Assembly (NCBI GenBank): GCA_026770585.1
Contig: MU646325.1
Location: 1,134,585 to 1,147,861 of the forward strand
DNA from: Baffinella frigidus
Taxonomy: Eukaryota; Cryptophyceae; Cryptomonadales; Baffinellaceae
Direction of reading: 5' to 3'
Length of the DNA: 13,277 nt
Part shown: piece after piece, positions 1 to 7,255 of the stretch
Numbering within the stretch: the stretch's first letter is position 1
Layout: each line of letters starts with the position of its first letter
Notes under the pieces: generated by a model
The model's input: the letters and a program-made list of their open reading frames with translations, nothing else
Databases searched by the model: none
What the model was told of the DNA's origin: nothing
Translations under genes and position numbers: made by a program

Positions 1-356
1 TTTGGGGTTTGGGGTTTGGGGTATAGGGTTTGGGGTTTGGAGTTTGGTGTTTGGTGTTTGGTGTTTGGTGTTTGGTGTTTGGTGTTTGGTGTTTGGTGTT
101 TGGGGTTTGGTGTTTGGTGTTTGGGGTTTAAATGTCGGGTTTAGGGTTCAGGAGGTCTTCATGTTAGAGTTCAGGGTTTAGGGTTCATTGTTTCAGGGTC
201 AGGGTTTTTGATTTTGGATTCAGGGTTTGGGGGTTTGAGTTTATGGTTTGAGGTTTAGGGTTTTATTGTGTAGGGTTGACGGTGTATGGATGAGGGATTA
301 GGTTCAGGGTTCTGGGTTTAGGGTTTAGGTTTTAGGGTTTTAGGGTTGTTAGTCGG
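1..356 (+). repeat. Degenerate telomere-like heptamer array (TTTAGGG/TTTGGGG/TTTGGTG)
   Basis: The first 356 bases are a G-rich, 7-bp-periodic array. TTTGGGG units lead in, then a homogeneous block of about nine TTTGGTG units occupies roughly 44-107. More decayed TTTAGGG, TTCAGGG and TTTATGG units follow to about 340. Plant/algal-type telomere DNA is TTTAGGG, so this is an old interstitial or subtelomeric tract rather than a fresh chromosome end, because ordinary genes and similar tracts follow on the right. No coding region is supported here. It ends just before the duplicated promoter region of the first MYND gene. Confidence 0.85.
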
Positions 357-397
357 TCGCACTTCCTCTCGACGCCTTGTTTACAGCTTGTTAGGGA

Positions 398-443
398 GGC
401 CTTGCAGCCCAAAGCGTACCACGTTTTAAAATCGATTTTAAAA
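398..443 (+). promoter_or_regulatory. Conserved upstream element with 20-bp perfect palindrome (MYND gene 1)
   Basis: TTTTAAAATCGATTTTAAAA (424-443) is a perfect 20-bp palindrome centred on ATCGAT. It lies 81 bases upstream of the proposed ATG at 525. The same palindrome, with the same 5' flank (GCAGCCCAAAGCGTACCA) and the same GACAG 3' flank, precedes the second MYND gene on the opposite strand. An AT-rich palindrome kept intact in GC-rich upstream DNA suggests a dimeric transcription-factor site or a core promoter element; that role is inferred. The shared homology stops near 398, which marks the edge of the duplicated block. Confidence 0.6.
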
Positions 444-524
444 GACAGGATCCGAGGGGTAAGGAAGGTGGTGGCTGGTGGTGGCTGGTGGCAGGGGTCC
501 TCGCCTTGCTGCACGACCCCGACG

Positions 525-1922
525 ATGGCGGCGAGCACGGCTAGCTGCGCCCACTGTGGCAAGGAGGGCGTGGGGTTCAAGCGCTGCTCGGTCTGCAAGG
601 AAGCCTGGTACTGCGGGGCTGCATGCCAGCAGGCGAATTGGAAGCGGCACAAGAAGACATGTGCACCGCCGGTGCCTCTGAGAGTGGTCGATGACAACGT
701 GAACGCGGCAAAAGCCGCAGGGGACTGGCGGGGGGTGTTGAAGTGGGAGGGGCGCATGGAAGAGATGATGGCAGAAGCTCTGTCTGATACCGACCGCGCA
801 GCGATCCTTCGACAATTCTCCATTGCGCACTCGGAGGGGTACAACTCAACTGGCAGCAAAGTCCATGCGCTCTGTGAAGTTGGACTGGAGGAACGGCGCA
901 TCCCGCTCCTTGGCAACCTCCAGCGTTTCCGGGACCAAGGCGACGCGATGTGCGATATCGCCTGTTGCAACCTCCTCGTTCTCTCCGAAACGAGTGAAGC
1001 TGGGAGGTGGTTCCACCGGGCACGTGACGTCGGCGCAGCGCACGGGTTCTTCTCGGTGGAGAGCACGGCGTGCACAGGGCTCGGGGCGGTGGCGTTGAAC
1101 GAGGGGCGCCACGAGGAGGGGGTGGCGCTGATGCGAAACGCGCTGGCGGCGGCGCAGCTCAACGAGTTGGACGAACCTATGTACGAGCTTGAGGCTCTTT
1201 TTCCATTGGTCGACGCGCTTCTCGAGACACACGCGATCGAGGAGGCGGAGCCGCTCGTGCTGCGCTTTCGAGAAGCGGCCAAGGCGCAGTCGGAAAAGGA
1301 GGGGGGGTTCTGCTCAGCGGAGTTGCGCAGCCTCCTCGCAAGTGCGCGCCTTCACGAGGTCCTGTGCATCTGCACCCGTGGTCAATCCCCTTCACATGGC
1401 TCACATGAACTGCATCTGAAACCGTGGTGGAACTCCTTCACATGGCTCAATCCTCCACCAGCCCTCACAACCTGGGCAAATCGTCGAATTTGAGGTCACG
1501 TATTTCCCTTGGGAGGCCGCCGGATTCCGGCGTCCGTGGAGCCATTTTGCCTTGAGATTGAAAACCGAAAATCATCGATTTGCCCAGCCCGTGAGGGTTG
1601 GTGGCTTGCTTCCAGCCAGACCGAATAGCGACTGTCACAACTTCCGCCGCGCCCGAGAGAAGACACATGCACCACTTGAACCTTGCTCACTCTGCAGGCG
1701 CGTGGGAGGCCTCAAGCGGCCGCGGGGGAGGTGCGCGCTCTGCTCGACGTGATGCGCGAGAACGAGACAGCCGTGCAGAACGCGGTCGCTGCGTGTGAAA
1801 ACTATCTGAAGCAAGCGTGCTCGTGCCTCAAGGTTCTTGATCTGGAGGTTGGGGAGGAGGAGCTCATCATGGAGGTGGCAGTAGAACTGGCCAAAATGCG
1901 CTCTGGACCCGGGGTCGCCTAG
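525..1922 (+). CDS. MYND-type zinc-finger protein with TPR-like helical region, gene 1 (exons 525-1358 and 1698-1922)
   Basis: The spliced product is 352 residues. Residues 8-46 form a canonical MYND finger with all eight zinc ligands: C8, C11, C21, C24, C30, C34, H42 and C46. After it comes a helical segment (DWRGVLKWEGRMEE) and, from about residue 165, a TPR-like stretch (GAAHGFFS...EEGVALMRNAL). MYND fingers usually bind proline-rich partner peptides; the partner here is unknown. The ATG at 525 is chosen because the paralogue on the other strand starts with the same MAAS and homology continues directly into the finger. Reading further upstream would translate the palindromic promoter. Exon 1 ends in LHE at GAG|GTC. 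Exon 2 begins at CAG|GCG with ARGRPQ and runs to TAG at 1920-1922; it is a helical, acidic C-terminus. The intron is phase 0, and no frameshift is seen. Confidence 0.85.
1359..1697 (+). other. Intron of MYND gene 1 (GT-AG, 339 nt)
   Basis: The donor is GAG|GTCCTG and the acceptor is CTGCAG|GCG. Both intron ends match the 135-nt intron of the paralogue: the 5' part starts GTC..TGTGC.TCTGCACCC and the 3' part contains CATGCA...CCTTGAACCTTG. The extra ~200 nt in this copy come from a short local duplication (CTTCACATGGCTCA at about 1390 and 1437) and an inserted fold-back element at 1455-1604. The paralogue intron is therefore probably closer to the ancestral state. Confidence 0.8.
1455..1604. 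mobile_element. Fold-back (MITE-like) insertion in the MYND gene 1 intron
   Basis: Arms of about 35 bp at 1455-1489 and 1568-1604 are inverted copies: CCACCAGCCCTCACAA..TGGGCAAATCG against CGATTTGCCCAG..GTGAGGGTTGGTGG. A short palindrome around 1518-1532 (CGCCGGATTCCGGCG) lies inside. The paralogous intron at 5654-5788 lacks this segment, which supports a later insertion. The internal GGAGCCATTTTG also occurs in the fold-back at 9358-9532. There is no coding capacity. Confidence 0.65.
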
Positions 1923-2032
1923 TTGGCGAAGGGGGGGGGGCTGGTGGGCGGGGGGGGAGGGAGAGGTAAGTGTAGTGCGTGTTTAAGGCTGGCAGGTTGG
2001 TCCGCAGGGTTGGGTTGTGGTGTACCGTGCTA

Positions 2033-2230
2033 CAGGGATATTCGGGCTGTAAGAACACCCTTGGTCGAGCCTCGGTTGGTGTCTGCTTTCTGAAATGAGT
2101 GCCTGAGGGTTGACTAAACGCGAGACTTAGTCAGACTTAGTCAGCCCTCTGGTACAAAATGAAGAACACGCAGGCCCCAAATCCGGTACGGGTTCTGAAG
2201 TTCTGGGTTCTTGTAACCCAGATATCTCTG
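2033..2230. mobile_element. TA-flanked inverted-repeat element, copy 1 (~198 bp)
   Basis: The left end CAGGGATATTCGGGC..TAAGAACACCC and the right end, read on the other strand as CAGAGATATCTGGGTTACAAGAACCC, form terminal inverted repeats of about 26 bp. Both sides are bordered by TA. A second copy of the same element, similar along its length, lies at 2909-3094. Small size, terminal inverted repeats and TA flanks resemble non-autonomous Tc1/mariner-type (Stowaway-like) MITEs; class membership is inferred. Confidence 0.65.
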
Positions 2231-2372
2231 TAGGTCCTCTCAGACACATCCTCAGTGGGGGTGATACATGGCGGCAGTGTTGGTAGTAACCAAGGTCTCT
2301 CTCCGTGCGTGTAGGCTTCTCGTTCTCGCCTGCGGTTTAATTTTCCCGTCACCTTGTCTCTCTCTGTGCATG

Positions 2373-2584
2373 CCACTCGAGGCTGGAAGTGGGACTATTT
2401 TGAATGTGGGTTTGTTAAATTTAGTACCAGTCACGGGCAGGCTTGGTCACGTGCCTCAAGGAATTCCTTGAGCTACGTGACCAAACGCCCCTATTTGTGT
2501 GAAAATGACTACACACTTCTTTTGGCCCCTTCACTTGTACAGTAAACCCTGTTTTAAAATAGTCATACTTCTAGCCTCGAGTGG
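2373..2584. repeat. Nested fold-back with a near-perfect inner hairpin
   Basis: Outer arms 2373-2401 and 2556-2584 are inverted copies (CCACTCGAGGCT..GAAGT against ACTTCTAGCCTCGAGTGG). An inner hairpin at 2443-2484 pairs TTGGTCACGT with ACGTGACCAA around the centre AAGGAATTCCTT, with only two non-Watson-Crick positions. The fold-back is flanked by direct repeats of about 40 bp (GGCTTCTCG...TTTTCCCGTCA near 2313 and a variant near 2590). It encodes nothing recognisable and is best read as a fold-back mobile element. Confidence 0.6.
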
Positions 2585-2642
2585 TGTGGGCTTCTCGTTT
2601 CCACTCGGGGTTTACTTTCCCCGTCATTCAGCGTACAGGGGT

Positions 2643-2761
2643 ACAGGGGTTACTCGAAAACAAGGTCCCACACCGCTGGTAGGGTGGTCCCTAGTCTCAT
2701 AGGCATAGGCCTACTGTAGGCTCCTACGGCGTGGAGGACCTTATTTTTGAGTAACCCCTGT
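2643..2761. mobile_element. Fold-back element, 'ACAGGGGTTACTCG' subfamily
   Basis: ACAGGGGTTACTCGAAAA...GGTCC at 2643-2668 is mirrored by GGACC...TTTTTGAGTAACCCCTGT at 2736-2761. The core contains CCTAG and CCTACTGTAGG motifs shared with the related 'CAGGGGTACCTCG' fold-backs to the right. A half copy (right end only, about 2766-2868) follows directly and ends in the same GAGTAACCCCTGTAC. Confidence 0.65.
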
Positions 2762-2908
2762 CAGGACATGCGCCCTCCTAGGGTCCAACGTGTACGGTAG
2801 GGCCGGACCTAGGAGCATAGGACCACCCTAGGGACGGTTCGTGTCCTTATTCGCGAGTAACCCCTGTACATCCACACGCCCTCTGGCGTGTGCCTGGTGT
2901 GTCGCTAA

Positions 2909-3094
2909 CAGGGATATCTGGGCAATAAGAACACCCTTGGTCGAGCCTCGGCCGGTGTCTGTTTTCTGAAATGTGTACCTGCGTGTTGACTGAACACGAG
3001 ATTAGTCAACCCTCAGTACAAAATTAAAAACACGCAGGCTCCACATCCGGTGTGGGTTCTGAAGTTCTGGGTTCTTGAAACCCAGACATCCATG
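2909..3094. mobile_element. TA-flanked inverted-repeat element, copy 2 (~186 bp)
   Basis: This is a direct-orientation copy of the element at 2033-2230. It shares TAAGAACACCCTTGGTCGAG near the left end and GTTCTGAAGTTCTGGGTTCT near the right end. The terminal inverted repeat begins CAGGGATATCTGGG. Small internal deletions make it shorter than copy 1. Confidence 0.65.
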
Positions 3095-3136
3095 TAAATG
3101 TTGGGAGGACTTTCTTTTCCTGACACTGTCTCTGCC

Positions 3137-3160
3137 TCTGTCTCTCTCTCTCTCTCTCTT
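3137..3160. repeat. CT-dinucleotide microsatellite
   Basis: A run of about twelve CT units sits between the second TA-flanked element and the first half fold-back. Related GA-rich simple sequence occurs at 3600-3662 and CT-rich tracts at 12621-12750 and 13210-13277. Confidence 0.8.
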
Positions 3161-3171
3161 AGTCTGTTCTG

Positions 3172-3227
3172 CAGGGGTACCTCGCTCATAAGAAAGCGCC
3201 CCTCCCTAGGACCCTACAGCAGGGCTA
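3172..3227. mobile_element. Half copy of the 'CAGGGGTACCTCG' fold-back
   Basis: This is the left arm only: CAGGGGTACCTCGCTCATAA followed by the CCTAGGACCCTACAG.AGGGCTATG core. It is the same family as the complete copies at 3341-3461 and 3838-3954. A linked block (GACGGGCCCGCCT..GGCC and GTTTGATCGACTGT, about 3276-3320) is repeated after the next copy at about 3466-3510, so element plus flank were duplicated together. Confidence 0.6.
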
Positions 3228-3340
3228 TGCTCTCTTTTTCTGTCACTGTCTCTGCTTTTGTCTCAGACTCGTCTGGGACGGGCCCGCCTTGGCCCGTTTG
3301 ATCGACTGTACTCAGGTTAAACCTTACTACGCCCCCGGTA

Positions 3341-3461
3341 CAGGGGTATCTCGCTCATAAGAAAAGGCCCCCCCTAGGACCCTACAGTAGGGCTATGCCT
3401 AGAGCCCTACGGTGGTCCTACATGTAGGGGGTGGGCGTTTTCTTATGACGAGGTACCCCTG
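3341..3461. mobile_element. Complete fold-back element, 'CAGGGGTACCTCG' family
   Basis: The element is about 121 bp with arms CAGGGGTATCTCGCTCATAA..AAA (left) and TTTTCTTATGACGAGGTACC..CTG (right). The centre carries two imperfect CCCTAC/GTAGGG palindromes. Nearly the whole length can fold on itself, and there is no open reading frame of note. It recurs at 3838-3954 and in halves at 3172, 3957 and 4887. Confidence 0.7.
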
Positions 3462-3599
3462 AAGGACGGGCCCGCCTCGGGCCGTTTGATCGACTGTTCT
3501 CGGGGTAAACCCTATCAACATGCAACAAGTTCGCACGTGAATAAAGGATTATTGTGAGCAAAGGATATGTGAGCCCCCCACCCCAGCTTCGACAGACCG

Positions 3600-3662
3600 T
3601 AGCCGAGAGAGCGAGAGCGAGAGTGCGAGAGCGAGCGAGAGAGAGAGAGAGGGAGAGCGAGA
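3600..3662. repeat. GA-rich simple sequence
   Basis: GAGA/GAGCGAGA low-complexity DNA. The arginine/glutamate-rich translation across it is a product of the simple sequence, not a gene. Confidence 0.75.
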
Positions 3663-3715
3663 AAAACCTGTGTTATTTTCAACACCGCCGCCGTGTATGC
3701 AAACCTAGCACTAGG

Positions 3716-4375
3716 CAGGTCCTAGGGCCATACGGTAGGGCGTATGAACCTACTCGCCACTTGAGGGATACGTAGGGGCCTACGACCCTTCGCGGGTCAG
3801 GGTTGGCTTGCCACTTACGCTCACCACTTAAGGGATACAGGGGTACCTCACTCATAAGAAACCGCCCCCCCCTAGGACCCTACAGTAGGGCTATGTCTAG
3901 GGCCCCATGGTGGTCCTAGGGGGGAGGCAGTTTCTTATGAGCCAGGTACCCCTGTACAGGGGTACCTGGCTCACACGGAACCGAGCCACCCCAGCAAGAT
4001 TCTGCCACACCCAGAACCACGCCTAGTAACCCTACTGTCACGCCCAGAAACCACGTCCAGTAAGATTCTGTCACGCCCAGAATCTGGGGGCACGTCCCAT
4101 GTAGGCATTGCCGGAGTGAGGCCACTTAGCAGCCACCGGGGGCTTCACGGATACAGTCCATCTAAACGATTTATACTAGAATCTTATCCATTTGCAATGG
4201 ATTCTAAACGCGTTTGCCCCGGATATCCGGGGGGAAAGGAACTCAGCCGCTGCTAAGTGGTTTTCCTCAGACAGAACCACGCCCAGTAAAGCTACGATCA
4301 CGCCCGTAACCACGACTGGTTATCCCGTAAGTTGTGAGTAGGCTCATACGCCCTACCGTAGGGCCCTAGGACCTG
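3716..4375. repeat. Large inverted-repeat module (47-bp arms) enclosing nested fold-backs
   Basis: The left arm 3716-3762 (CAGGTCCTAGGGCC.TACGGTAGGGCGTATGA..CTACTC) is the inverted copy of 4329-4375. Inside lie the complete fold-back 3838-3954, a half copy starting 3957, an imperfect tandem of CACGCCCAGAA..ACCACGCCCAGTAA units (about 3995-4090, again at 4270-4315), and a smaller hairpin with arms CCACTTAGCAGC (4122-4133) and GCTGCTAAGTGG (4249-4260). A perfect CCCCGGATATCCGGGG palindrome is at 4217-4232. The layout is that of nested insertions; no gene is supported. Confidence 0.6.
3838..3954. mobile_element. Complete fold-back element, 'CAGGGGTACCTCG' family, copy 2
   Basis: The element is about 117 bp with left arm CAGGGGTACCTCACTCATAA and right arm TTATGAGCCAGGTACCCCTG around a CCTAGGACCCTACAGTAGGG core. 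It abuts a half copy in head-to-head orientation, so 3941-3970 is a perfect 30-bp palindrome. Confidence 0.7.
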
Positions 4376-4387
4376 ACGAGGACCTGT

Positions 4388-4409
4388 CGGGGGTCTATTT
4401 TGACCCCCT
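4388..4409. repeat. Small hairpin GGGGGTC/GACCCCC
   Basis: GGGGGTC and GACCCCC are separated by a T-rich loop. It is a short perfect stem in otherwise anonymous sequence and its role is unknown. Confidence 0.5.
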
Positions 4410-4584
4410 ACAGAACCAGGTTCGGTGTCCGCCTATGTTGGCAGCTCAGAGAACCTAAAGGATCTAAAGGTCGTCACGTGAGGGGTAGTCGCAGCCTCGT
4501 CCCCTCCCCACGCTCAGCACGGCTCGTGGGTGTAGGCGGCTTCCCGGGAGAACTCCCACGCGTTGCCCCAGAATCCTGCCGCGC

Positions 4585-4643
4585 GAGTTGTAAGTTTGTA
4601 CCAGGAGTTGTAAGTTTGTACCAGGAGTTGTAAGTTTGTACCA
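4585..4643 (+). repeat. Three tandem copies of a 20-bp unit
   Basis: The unit GAGTTGTAAGTTTGTACCAG is repeated three times with no mismatch except at the truncated end. Such perfection implies recent tandem expansion. Confidence 0.85.
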
Positions 4644-4886
4644 CAGACGGGTTATATAATAGATGCAACGACTACATGTTCTGCATGTGTAGCCGGCTCG
4701 TGGGTGTAGGACCCCTGCGCCGCGCGCCGCAGGCGTTGTTAATACGTGTTTGGGGAAGTTGGGCTTCGGTTGTTATGTCTCTCTGTCTTAAGGGCAATCC
4801 TACAGGATACGTTCCAGTGTCCGCCTATGGTGGGAGTTCAAAGAACCCAACGGGCATAACGATAACCCTGGAGCACCCCCCCCCCC

Positions 4887-4970
4887 CGCTAGGACCACCA
4901 TAGGGCCCTAAGCATAGGCCTGCTGCAGGGTCCAAAGGGAGGGCAGTTTTTTATAAGCGAGGTACCTCTG
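4887..4970. mobile_element. Half copy (right end) of the 'CAGGGGTACCTCG' fold-back
   Basis: The core CTAGGACCACCATAGGGCCC..GCATAGG is followed by the arm TTTTTTATAAGCGAGGTACC and CTCTG. It corresponds to the right end of the complete copies at 3341 and 3838. Confidence 0.6.
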
Positions 4971-5021
4971 TAGCACTCGCCCGGAGTCTACCTCACGCGG
5001 CCCTGCATCGCCTCCTCCAGA

Positions 5022-5419
5022 CCTGGTTTGGGGTTTCGGGTTTCGGGTTTGGGGTGTCGGGTTGCGGGCTTGAGGTTTGGGGTTTGGGGTTGAGGGCATG
5101 GGGTTTAGGGTTTAGGGTTTAGGGTTCAGGGTTTAGAGTTTAGGGTTTAGAGTTTGGGGTTGAGGGTTTAGGGTGTATGGTTTAGGATTTGGGTTTTATG
5201 GTTTATGGTTTAGGGTTTATGGTTTAGGGTTTAGGGGTTGGGGTTTGGGGTTGAGGTTTTAGGGTTTAGGGTTTAGGGTTTAGGGTTTAGGGTTTAGGGT
5301 TTAGGGTTTAGGGTTTAGGGTTTAGGATGTAGGGTTTAGGGTTTAGGGTGTAGGGTTTAGGGTTGAGGGTCTAGGGTTCAGGGGTTAGGGTTTACGGTTT
5401 AGAGTTTAGAGTTAAGGTT
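5022..5419 (+). repeat. Interstitial telomere-like array (TTTAGGG)
   Basis: The array is G-rich on the plus strand. It contains about nine consecutive perfect TTTAGGG units at roughly 5262-5323 among degenerate TTTGGGG, TTTATGG and TTTAGAG units. It lies immediately downstream of the stop codon of MYND gene 2 (minus strand), so its C-rich complement (CCCTAAA) may be transcribed as that gene's 3' end. Confidence 0.9.
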
Positions 5420-5431
5420 CGACCTGGTTCC

Positions 5432-6616
5432 CTAATGCAGCTGGCCCCTGCGCAGTTTGGCTACCTCGACTCCCCACGACTTGATGAGCTCCTCCTCCCC
5501 AAGCTCCGGACCGAGAACCTTGAGCCACGTGCTGGCGTGCTGCATCAGCGGTCGAAGCTCACCCGCTATGTCTTGCACTGCAGCCTGGTTCTCGCGAACG
5601 AGGTCCAGCAGAGCGCGCACCTCCCTCGCGGCCTCCTGGGGCCTTCCGCGTGCCTGTAGAGGGCGCAAGGTTCAAGGTGTGCATGTGCCATGCCTCGAGC
5701 GACGCGTGGCAGATGGTATCGGTCTTGGTGGAATGCAAGGGCCGAGCAGTGTCAAGGAGTTCCGAACACGGGGTGCAGACGCACAGACCTCGTGAAGTTT
5801 GGCACCGAAAAGGAAGCTGTACAAGTCATGGACCGAGAGGCGCCGCCTCGTCCGCGACGCCGGCTGGGCCGCCTCTCGAAAGCGCGGAACGAGCGACTCG
5901 AGCTCGTCGATTGCGTCGGTCACGAAGAGCGCTTGAATCAAAGAGTTTAAAGAGTTCACTTCGTAGATGCTGCTGTCCGACTCGTTCAAGTTCGAGGCAG
6001 CCAGGGCGTTTCGCAGCAGCTCCACCCCCTCCTCGTGACGCCCCTCCAATATCGCTATGTCTCCTAAACCCGCGCACGCACGGCATTCAACCGAGAAGAA
6101 GCCGTGCGCGGCGCCGAGATCTCTTGCCCTCTGATACAATCTCATCCCTTCCTGCCGCTCGCCAAGAAGCTCTCTATATTGGGCGAGGGCGCACAGCGCT
6201 GCGCCCTGGTCCCTGAAACGCTGCATCCTGCCCAGGAGCTCGACGCGCCGTTCCTCCAGTACAATGCACGAGCGCGCGTGGTCTCTGCTGCCCGTTGAGG
6301 AGTGTCCCGAGTCGTGCGCATTCTGGAACACCAGAAGGATCTCATTGCAGTTGGCATCTGTCTGCCCTTCCAGCAGCTCTTCCATGCGCCCCTCCCACTT
6401 CAGCACCCCCCGCCAGTCCCCTGCGGCTTGTGCCGCGTTCACTAAATGGAAAACCTTTTCAGCACTCAACGGCGGCTCGCAAGTCTTCTTGTGCCGCTTC
6501 CAGTTCGCGTTCTGGCATGCTGCTCCGCAGTACCAGGCTTCCTTGCAGACCGAGCAGCGCTTGAAGCCCACGCCCTGCTTCCCGCAGTGGGCGCAGCTGG
6601 ACGCGCTCGCCGCCAT
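5432..6616 (-). CDS. MYND-type zinc-finger protein with TPR-like helical region, gene 2 (exons 6616-5789 and 5653-5432)
   Basis: The spliced product is 349 residues and parallels MYND gene 1 along its whole length. The MYND ligands are again C8, C11, C21, C24, C30, C34, H42 and C46. A WRGVLKWEGRMEE helix follows, then LEERR..LLG..QRFRDQG, and a TPR-like block (ARDLGAAHGFFSVE...HEEGVELLRNAL). Exon 1 ends LHE at GAG|GTC and exon 2 starts ARGRPQEAAREVRALLD at CTACAG|GCA; the phase-0 intron is in the same position as in the paralogue. The C-terminal exon ends with TAG (5434-5432). It is divergently arranged with the secreted-protein gene starting at 6770. The role is probably protein-protein interaction; partner and pathway are unknown. 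Confidence 0.87.
5654..5788 (-). other. Intron of MYND gene 2 (GT-AG, 135 nt)
   Basis: On the minus strand the donor is GAG|GTCTGTGC and the acceptor CTCTACAG|GCA. It is the compact counterpart of the 339-nt intron in MYND gene 1. It contains no fold-back insertion. Confidence 0.8.
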
Positions 6617-6769
6617 CGCCGGGGCCGAGCAGCAAGGGCGAGATCCCTCCCACCAGACACCCCCCCACCTACACCGATCCTCTGTCTTTTAAAATCGATT
6701 TTAAAATCTGGTACGCTTTGGGCTGCAGGCACCTTTGGGCTCCGCGGACCGCAGGTTTGCGCCTCGACC
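6617..6769. promoter_or_regulatory. 153-bp divergent spacer with 20-bp palindrome (6687-6706)
   Basis: The spacer separates the ATG of MYND gene 2 (minus) from the ATG of the secreted-protein gene (plus). TTTTAAAATCGATTTTAAAA lies 70 bases from the MYND start and 63 bases from the other start. Being symmetrical, it could act in both directions. The flank to its right (GGTACGCTTTGGGCTGC) is the reverse complement of the flank upstream of the palindrome at MYND gene 1. No TATA box is obvious apart from the TTTTAAAA halves themselves. Confidence 0.65.
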
Positions 6770-7255
6770 ATGCGCAGCCGCATGGCGGGAGACACAGCGC
6801 CCCTGGTGTGCATCGTGTTCGGAATGGTGGTCGCTCTCGCAATGGTCACCGCCGCGGACGATCCAGCGCTCCCCCGCCTGATCAGCGCGCTCAAGGCCGA
6901 GACATCGGGCATCAAGTGCCCCAGCGCTGCGATCCGCCGCGCCGGCGGCAGCAAGGACTCTCCCGGTGTCACGACGCTGATACATGCTGGTTTGTTCCTG
7001 CTGCGCTCCGGGCTTCGGAGCAAGGCCAAGGCCTGCCTCCTGCAGGCCCACTCGCAAGCCCCGACGAGCCCGTGGGTGTGGGCGGCCATCGCGGAGGCGG
7101 CGCGCGGGAAGGAGGGGGACGCGGGCGCCTCCTCCGCGGCTGATGCCGCGCTCAAAGAGGGCTTGCGGCTGGGCGGGCGTTTCAGCAAGACGCCTCAGCT
7201 CGGGCTGCCGATGCATTGGGATGTGCTAGGGCCATTCCCCATCGGCAAGGGCGAG
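6770..7255 (+). CDS. Exon 1: signal sequence, helical region, HWDVLGPFPIG motif
   Basis: 162 codons. The start at 6770 (MRSRMAGD) is preferred because the open frame extends upstream without any ATG near it; 6782 is a second possible start. The exon is taken to end at GAG|GTC (7255/7256), the same donor as in both MYND genes. Without splicing the frame would stop four bases later at TAG (7259-7261). That TAG belongs to the terminal CTAG of an inserted inverted-repeat element. Confidence 0.75.

Larger units (their letters stand above)
4376..5021. other. Intergenic stretch with short direct repeats; no gene seen
   Basis: Two diverged direct repeats link its halves: GTGTCCGCCTATG.TGG.AG.TCA.AGAACC near 4426 and 4818, and CGGCTCGTGGGTGTAGG near 4519 and 4691. 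Three tandem 20-bp units (GAGTTGTAAGTTTGTACCAG) occupy 4585-4643. A TATATAA-like box near 4653 has no credible gene behind it. The right part (4887-4970) is a half copy of the 'CAGGGGTACCTCG' fold-back. Confidence 0.6.

Noticed and set aside
1-120. Chromosome end (true telomere)
   Set aside because: Repeats are degenerate, mixed in variant type, and recur inside genes in both orientations. The window edge is arbitrary.
402-524. N-terminal extension of MYND gene 1 to an upstream ATG
   Set aside because: The extension would translate the shared palindrome and low-complexity GGTGGCTGGT repeats. The paralogue has no such extension in homologous frame and starts at the matching MAAS.
332-1282. 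Long minus-strand open frame opposite MYND gene 1
   Set aside because: It is the antisense shadow of a GC-rich exon with a clear zinc finger on the plus strand. It runs into telomere-like DNA and shows no domain. The same applies to the open frames opposite MYND gene 2.
4650-4903. Small gene after a TATATAA-like box
   Set aside because: The open frame has no recognisable features, overlaps direct repeats and a fold-back core, and lacks similarity to anything else in the window.
6446-6769. Extension of the secreted-protein gene upstream to 6446
   Set aside because: That part is antisense to the MYND exon of gene 2. The signal-like segment follows the ATG at 6770 directly.
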